Positions 27,201 through 35,725 of a stretch of 64,000 nucleotides of DNA are shown in pieces. The notes beneath the pieces are model-generated. The model was given only the letters and a program-made list of their open reading frames with translations. It was not told the DNA's origin and did not search any database. The position numbers and the translations under genes are program-made. The stretch comes from Callaeas wilsoni (Eukaryota; Chordata; Aves; Passeriformes; Callaeidae). Position 1 is the first letter of the stretch. Every line of letters starts with the position of its first letter. Location of the stretch: the NCBI GenBank assembly GCA_013398955.1, contig VWPU01014918.1, positions 124,001 to 188,000 of the forward strand. The letters run 5' to 3'.

Positions 27201-30200
27201 AAGTAACTATAAATTCAAGTCCCCAAAAAAATTACTCAGCTACCATATCCTGGAGCAAGGTGAAAACATGCCAGAAACAGATTCATTGCCTCCCAGTGCT
27301 AAACTGTGAGTGTAGAACCTCACAGTTTAGTACACAGGAAACAACATACCACCACCACAACAAAAGGAACACGAGCCTGTATTTCTGAAAAAAACCATTT
27401 CATTTCTAAATAACTTGTTGTTCATTACCTACCAATATTGACAACCAAAATATACTCATCTAAGAAAACTGGAGAGTAAATAACTATCAAAATATTTACC
27501 ATATCATTTGAAAGAAAAGGAAATCTTCAATAAAGACTATTAGAACAGTTTACTCTTACTCCAGAAATATTTCTATGGATAAGGAGAACATGATCACATT
27601 GAAGGTGCTAAAAAGAAATCTAGGTTTTCCTGAAGGCAGTTGGGAATGCAAAGACCCTACAGAGGTCTCTAGTACATATATCTAGTATGGTTGAAAGCAA
27701 AAACTTTTCCATGTGGAAAAGTTCACAACATGCTTCTGAAAGTTCAAGTGTAAGAACCTACCACTACTGAACAGAATAGCATCCATTCAAGGACAAATTC
27801 TATTAAGCCTCATAGACCTCATACAGGAATTGCTTTTTCTCCACTACTTCTTGTAATTCACTTTAGAAAATAAAGAACAAAGTGGGTTTTGCAAAGTTCA
27901 TCATCTGCACATAACCTAAGAGGCAGTAAGGCAGAAGAAAAGGGCAAGGCCCCAGATGAGCATGTATTATCTTCACCTTCCATGTTTTAAGTGATTTCAA
28001 ATATCAGCAGTTCACATGTATTTAAAATCAATAAAGGATATTTGTTTATAGTTCTTGATTGTCCTGAAAACCATAGGAAAACAGTTACACAGTTAAAAAC
28101 CTCTACCACTGTGAAAGCATGAGGCAACAAAAAGAGGATGAGGTCAGGAAAGCATAATTTCCTGCTTTTATTTCTTGATTCTGCTTTGTACTCTAATACA
28201 GAGCTCCCATTTGTCCATTGAGAAGATGTAGTATAATGCCAGTGTCATCTTATGCATGCTAGTTTTGGTGTCTCATATATATCGCAAGCCACCACATAGA
28301 AACTGATGGTTTTTATCTTAGAAGACAATCCCAGATTTGCAAGTTAAATGTTTTCACACTTCTTGTTGGTAGTCAGGTGAAAGTTTGAAATTTCAAACAA
28401 AATGAGAACACTTTTGACGCCTCTAAAAAGAGCCATCTCAAGAGAGGATAAAAAATAAATAATCAAATACAAGTGAGACAAACAGCAAGGTCCAACACTT
28501 ACAGTGGTATGGGAATGTATTTCAGAAGCAGGGGTTGCTGTCTGGAATAAAGCCTTCAATGTTTCCATAGCCTGAGACACTTTCAAAGTCAAAAAGAAAG
28601 CAATCCCAAGGGGAAATAAGGATACGTGAGGGTTACTATCAGTTTAGCATGGGAACAAGTTTTCAAGGTTTCAGCAGGTCATTTTAGCTTGGGCACAGTT
28701 AAATGCTGACACATTTCATACTGCTTCTGGGATACAGACTCAAACCTCCACTGCACAGATACATGACTGTGCTAGGGCCTGTGTCAGACATCTCAACACT
28801 GTACTGCACTCTGCAGCAGCTTTGTGCCTTCTCAGTCTTCTGGCAAAATGGATTTCAAAAATATTGTTGAGGTAACACATCCATTTACGGGGTTGTACCT
28901 ATTTAACGAGCACTAGAATTATTAATTTATTAAAACCTATTTGTATAGAAAGTATAATGACTTGGACTAGTAAAAAGGAAAAAATTCTGTAATTACCACA
29001 AATGTTTCTGCTTCATCTCCTTCCAGCCCAGCAATGGCTGAAACTGGCAAATCAGGGCCGTGGTATGGATCATCATTACGAGAAGGTGGGAAAAACAAAT
29101 CCTCACGAGGACTCAGGGCCCCATGATCATTGGGGAGTTCCACAGGGCTGTGAAAAGGCAAAAGACACAGTCTGAGGAGAAGAAATATGAATAGTAAATG
29201 TTGATACAAAATGGAGAAACTGTTTGCAAAATGGGCTTTATTTCTGCAAAAGTAATGGAGGAAAAAAGTCAGTATGACTATGTATTTACCTATGCATTCT
29301 GTAATGCCAAAAGGCACAAAACTCTTTGGTATTTTTTTCAGATCACGAATTAAGGCCTTGTTTATACTTTCATTAGTGTAACAGTGTCAGTGGCAATATG
29401 TTGATTACATTAATAGTTAACAAGATTAAACACAGTTGGGAATGGTAGAGTAGCTGCCACCTCGAAGCATAGGTTTTACATGTCATGGACTCCAACTTGA
29501 GTGATACATGCTACTTTTACACCAACCTCAAAAAACATTTTGGCATAAATAAATTCTAGTTTTGCTGTGCTCAGTGAATTGCTTTGACAGAGCCATCCCC
29601 ACTGGATCTGTAAATTAGCCACAGAAGCTGGAAATCACATGGAAAACTGATACTGCTTTTGGTACAATTTGTGATTACAAGAAGATATTGTTTAGCAATG
29701 GTTACTAGGAACAAATTGATCCAAATTTGATGGTTTCATAGCTACAAAAGCAATGCTCAACATAGCCATGTAGAGGAAAGCAGTCCAGGCACTACCTTTA
29801 TTCAGTCACACAGCTCTTGATCAAGGCTGCCAAAGCAGCTGATTAGTATTAGCTTCATGGTGTGCATAATCTGGTCATGTGAGTACTAAGAAATGAAATT
29901 ATATATTTAATTCACTTGATTGACTAGACAGATTTATAGTGGTTGGGATTTAGCAATTAATGACTGCAACTTCTAGGTGAACTAAGTGGGACTAAATCCT
30001 TTGCAAATCGATGTGTGTTGCTAGTCTTTGTTATTAAAATATCCTTGTAGATTTTGCTCTTAGCGTGAAGGGTGTTCCACTCACTGTCGTGTCAGGTGAT
30101 GCTCGTCCTTACTCCTTTCAATGTGCCAGATGGTAACGGAGCTCTCAGCAACAAAACACAGCTGCTGCCAATTCATGGGGTTAAAACTCAGAGAGGTTCC

Positions 30201-33200
30201 TGTTAGCCCTGCCTGAGACTCACTGCACAGGAGGATATTTTCTTGCCAGTTCCTTCATTAAGGAGAATAAAAGAAAATCAAATCCATTAAACAGGTAAAA
30301 AACATTGAAGCCAAAGGTCTGGATGTGATTATGACTGATGTTCAAGATCCAGTTTTGAAAACAAATACTTTGTCACTGACAAAAAATTTCTGCTGTCAAA
30401 CAAGCTAGATCCTCTTGAGAATGAAAAGGATGTGGTTAATTAGCCACACATAAAATTATTACTGCTAGAAAATGATTGAATAACTGACATTTTAGAAACA
30501 TTGTCATGCACTCTCTTTTGTGAAAAGACCAATGGTCACGAGAAATGTGGGTTTTTTTTCCATTAGCTCCATCAGTGACTACTCAAATGGGCCCAAACAA
30601 TTAACTCTTCAGCCCCCCAGCCTTGCTATTCCAATCTGTACCATAATGACTGTAATGCTTGCAGCTGGAAGGTGTGGCAATGAGGAAGCAAACCACAGTC
30701 AGCCTGTGATTATCTATGGATTAATTACCTAGGTGATACAGTAATTGTGTTGTGGGTGCAGACATACAAGCTATGGCTGCATTAACTAACTTGGGCACAA
30801 ACCAGGGCAGAGTTTGTGTGGGGCTGTTATGTACAGCTGACAGAAGCCTGGGAATCTGCTTTCTGCTGACTTTTCTTTTGTCCAGTATAACCTATTTTAT
30901 GTTCTCCTCATCTAATTTGCATGTTTTTCAATATTCAGATTAATATTTGATAGAATTTGCATTTTTAGGTGCTATCCAAGAACTGGTTAACATCATTTGA
31001 AGAAAATGGTTAAAACTGTTTCTTAATTTATTGGACAATCTATCTGACTGTTAATCTAAATAACATTTATAGCTTTAGTATTTCTCATTATTGCTGAGAG
31101 GAAAAATCTAAAATGCATACACTGCTGTAAATGGATTCAGTATAATCCCTTAGTCTGGCTGTAATAAATTCACTCACAGAAATGATCACAAAGCAAACAA
31201 TGGTTAACATTTATAGCATATGCAAAAAATGGGAATTATTCACACATATGCACTAGCCCTCATTAAAATTACAGGAAGCTATAAACTACAATTCTGACTT
31301 TTAAAGATATAAGTGTATCTTGCTTTCTAAAGATCTGTCAGCATGTTCTTGTCTCATACCTACCAGATAACGCCAACAGGGTTTTATAGTAGATAATTTA
31401 CTAAGATCTGAAACTATGGTGAAACCTGTATCTGAAAAGGAATCTGACATTAAGCTTCTTCTTTGAACAGAAAAGAATAAATATTAGGGATAAAATATCT
31501 CAGATGAAAGGCAGCTTTTAGTTACCCACAAGCTCTTCATATTTTGAGACTGACATCTTTCAAAACATTTCTTATACCTCTGATTCCAAACTAGCTGCCT
31601 AAAGTACTGGGGCTGTGCAATTGTCATACAGTCAAGACATCTAATGCTCAACACTTAGATTTCTGTCATCTATACACACATATCTTCAATGAATGCACAA
31701 TATAATCCAATCACAAAAACAAAGGTCCTGATTTCACAGCAAATTCTCACACCTCTGTTCAGATTATTACACATTCTAAGCTTAATATTCTAATGCAATT
31801 GTATTTTGTTACTAAATTCTTTGTGACTTAGGATGGGTTTTATGACAGTTAGCTGCTGATAGTTGTAACATGCTGATTCAAACTGGTTAAAATTGTTTGG
31901 CCTTGGAAATTACTACTACTTGAAAGCATTTTAACATCTCTAGGTATTTCTGGTTTTAAGAATAATCTAGAGAAGTCTTTCAGGATGGTGCATTTTTGTT
32001 TAAGAGCACACAATGAACACATTGGACCATGTGTGTTACTTCTGCTCTAAGTGACAAGTGTGTCAGCTCTCAGGCCAACGAGGCTTTGTTGGTTTCCAGT
32101 GTGATACACACAGACATCCTTCTTCAACTACTGTGTATGATCAGAGATCACAGCAAACATTATTCTTCTTCAGAAGGGATAAAGAAGAGGCATCCGCAAT
32201 AGTATCTACTCTCATTACTAAATTCTGAAATTCCAGGAGTTTCTCCTTCTTCACTTGTAATTGTACAAGAAAAGATCATCAGTAAACTGAGACTATACCA
32301 ACTATTCCTTACATGTCCTTGCTTGCCTTTATCTTACTCCACCCTCCCCATTTATTTTGAAGTGTTCAGACTCCACAGTCAGTGGGAGCTTGCTGGCAAT
32401 GGAGGCAAGAGCAGGACTGTATTTTGCAGTACAATTAAAATATTAAATACTCTACCTTTCTGTATCTGCACTGCATTATATAATATTTCACATCAATAAG
32501 CAGAAAATTATGATCTAACCCAGTGATCCAAGTCAGTGTAATCACTGAGCAAAATTATAAGCCTAAGAACTAAGATCAAGCAAAAGTAATTAAGAGGACC
32601 ACTGAACAGTCCAGGGGGACAAACTGGTGCAAATCGGCTTTAGAACCCTTTTCCTCTTTTCAGCAGGCAACTTTCTTCCACAAACAGCATGGTGCTCGAC
32701 TTCCACGAGTGAACAGATAATTAACTGATGCTGAAGGCTCTGGAAATACTCCAAACAGCAAAATTTTGAAGAAGGTAGAAGATAACTTTGCTACAGCTAA
32801 CAGCCATTTTGACTAGTGTCTACTAATACTAGAAAATACACAGCAATTTTGGTACAGAAAGTTTGCAGACAATGATCAGTCAGGAAAAAAAAAAGAGATG
32901 AAGGCAACCAGTATGTGTTCCACATTTGTTAACTTAATCTATGCTAAAACAGTAGTCACACAAAAAATGAATTAAATACAAAATGTATCAGAGAATTTTT
33001 TTTTTACTCTTACCATACTGAAAGAACAAACTCTGGGATCGAAGAGTAACTGGCCAGATATGGGCCTGTGAAACTAAATGCAAGTAAGGTATAGTCCAGC
33101 TGAGCATTACCTGAAATGTAAAAATAAACAACATGGTCTTTGATTGTCCCAGAACTTTATAGTACCACAGATGCTCTTCTCACTTCCTTTATATCCAGTT

Positions 33201-35692
33201 TAACTCTTTAAATATTCTTCAGGCCCTTAATTTCTTTTCTTCACTGCAGATTATTCTTTTGATTTGATCATAAAAATGTGCCCTAGGTATCACTGCTTGG
33301 AATTTTTTCAGTTTTCTTTCCAGTAACTTGAAATTCTAAAGTATTTTTCCCCAAGTCCTAGAAAATCCTTCGCAGTCATAATTTTATTCATATATATTAA
33401 AAAAGCAAGTATTATGATCCTTATTTAAATAGCAAGGGAACTGAAACATGAATAAGGTAAGCAACTAAACTAAGGAGAGAAATTACATGAAGCAGGCAAA
33501 ACCATACATTAGATCCTGGACTCCAAAGTTTAACTACAAGAACCCTCATCCCTCTCATATCCTAGATTTCTCATCTGGCTTTCAGAAGTCTGCTTGGGAG
33601 TCTACTGCAGCATGATTTTATTGCTCATTCTGACTACATTTTCCTAAAACTAAGTCCATTTAATTCTTTTTCTTTTCCCTAATTAGCTTCATTATGTATG
33701 GTCCTATTCCTCCCTAGCTTGAACCTAAGTAAAAGTAGTGCAGTGGAAAATTCCTTCCACTGCTTTCCATGAATCTCATCATGAGACAGTTCCCTGTCAC
33801 ACTGTTTTTCAAGTCTTATTAAAAAAAACCCAACAAAACAACAACTTCAGAAACTGATGCTTAAAGTATTGTTTTAATGAAATGATGATGATGAGGGTTA
33901 CCACATCGCTACCTTTTAGTTCTGTCAGTTTACTCAGTTCTGGGAAAGTGTAGATGTATATGATGGGATTCAGCTTCCGGTCGGAAAAGGCCAGCACTTG
34001 ACTGTTGGCATTTGCTGCAAAGGCTCCCACCTGGCCAGTCTGACACTGCAGTGCTCTTGTCTTCTTTGTTTCGATGTCCAGAAAGAGGATGTAATTACCA
34101 CAAGGGTAGCAGACAGTTTGGTTGTTGATAAAGCCACAGTTTTTGTTTAAGAATCCCTGAACCCAACTGAAAACAGAGCAACTGAATGTTAAAACATTAA
34201 TCAAAGACACACATTTCTCAAAATACCATGCAAAAGGGAATGTTTTAGCTTGTTACACTGAACTGATGCTTGGGATTTGTTAGACTCATCCTCATACCAG
34301 TGTTGCAAAACCACAATAACTGAGATCTGGTATTATGAGTCACTAGTTCAGCATTTCCAAAAACATACGGTTAATCTTATCCTGATGGAGCACAAAGGAC
34401 TGGCTTAAGAACATGGAGAGATGCTTTTCTTTCTTTCAGTTTTCACTAAAAACAAATCCAAGTTCACAGGCTCTGGTTTCATACTTACATATCCCAGCAA
34501 TATATAACTTTATTTGAAGGAATTGCACAGGTACGAGCTATACTTGGGACCCAATTGTTTGCTTAACCTTTTTGCATTTTCATAGTTCATCTCATACACA
34601 TAAAATAAAAAATATAAAGGTACAGCTTCTGTTTATATGAAGCAAACCAGGAGGACTGTTCTGGTTTAAAGACGCCAGTACTTTAACATGGTAAAACACT
34701 GGAATGTAAACAGGATGTGTTACATAAGGACTGAAATAAATTACTGAAGAGGACTCTGCTTATGAACTTAAAACATGTCAACAAATTTGTAACTGCTTGC
34801 AGATGTTTTTACTTTTCAGAAAGTGTGTGGACAAACATCAGGGTGGTCTTACCAGAGGGATTTGCATTTACCACTAAGTGAGGATGTCAGTTTAGCCTGG
34901 AGGTACCATGGCAGGAAAGACACCCTCTGTGTACAACACTTCTGTTAGCATCTTCTCTTTGAATTATCATTCAGAAACATCCCATCTCTGCTCTTTTTCC
35001 AAAACAGAATTTGACCTTTGTTCTCTGCAAAGACCAGAAGCATTTCTATGCTCTTTTCACAAACATAAGTTAGTCATAGAATCAGCTCAGCTGCTGATCC
35101 TTTGTACTCTTAGCAGAAGATGGTACTACAGCCTCAGCACTCTCATACTTAGGATGTTTTAAAATTACTGGTCTTGAGCTAAATTTATGTCCAGCAGTAA
35201 CTTCCCATTGCCTTTTCTGAGGGGTTTCTGCTCTTGGATCCTTTTGCTACATAGGAGAGGAGTCAAGTGGAGCCAGAGAGGAGTGGAAGCACTGACAATG
35301 TGCTTGTGGAGATGAACCATGGCAACAGAAGAGATATTTCAGCTGATGTTTTCCTGGGCCTTCCTTCATACAAGAACAGGTTGTATGAGGTGCCATGGCA
35401 CATGAGACCCCTCTGAACCAGTTTACGGGACTAGCTCTGTGCTTTTCTTCAACACTAGGTCTGAGCCAGTGGAAATGCAGTATTTCTAACTTCTGTTTGT
35501 GGAGGTAAAATGCAATCTAGAAAACTTGTATGCAGGGATAAAGTTATGGGGTGACAGTGCAATTTATCATTCTTATACAGCCAGTAAAGGCCTAAAGGGA
35601 CAAGGGTTCAGGCTGTTATACATAAAAGATATATATATCTAGATATATACACACACACATATATATAAAGACAGATAGATAGATAGATAGAC

Positions 35693-35725
<33 letters not shown>

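Larger units (their letters stand above)
23677..28996 (-). other. CFAP43 intron 5 (5.3 kb, the largest)
   Basis: Holds the TAA microsatellite, the CR1 copy split by the solo LTR and the 27299 hairpin. At 24345-24420 a stretch (TTTGTGTCATCTGCAAATAA) faintly resembles a reversed internal part of CR1. The remainder shows nothing identified. Confidence 0.75.
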
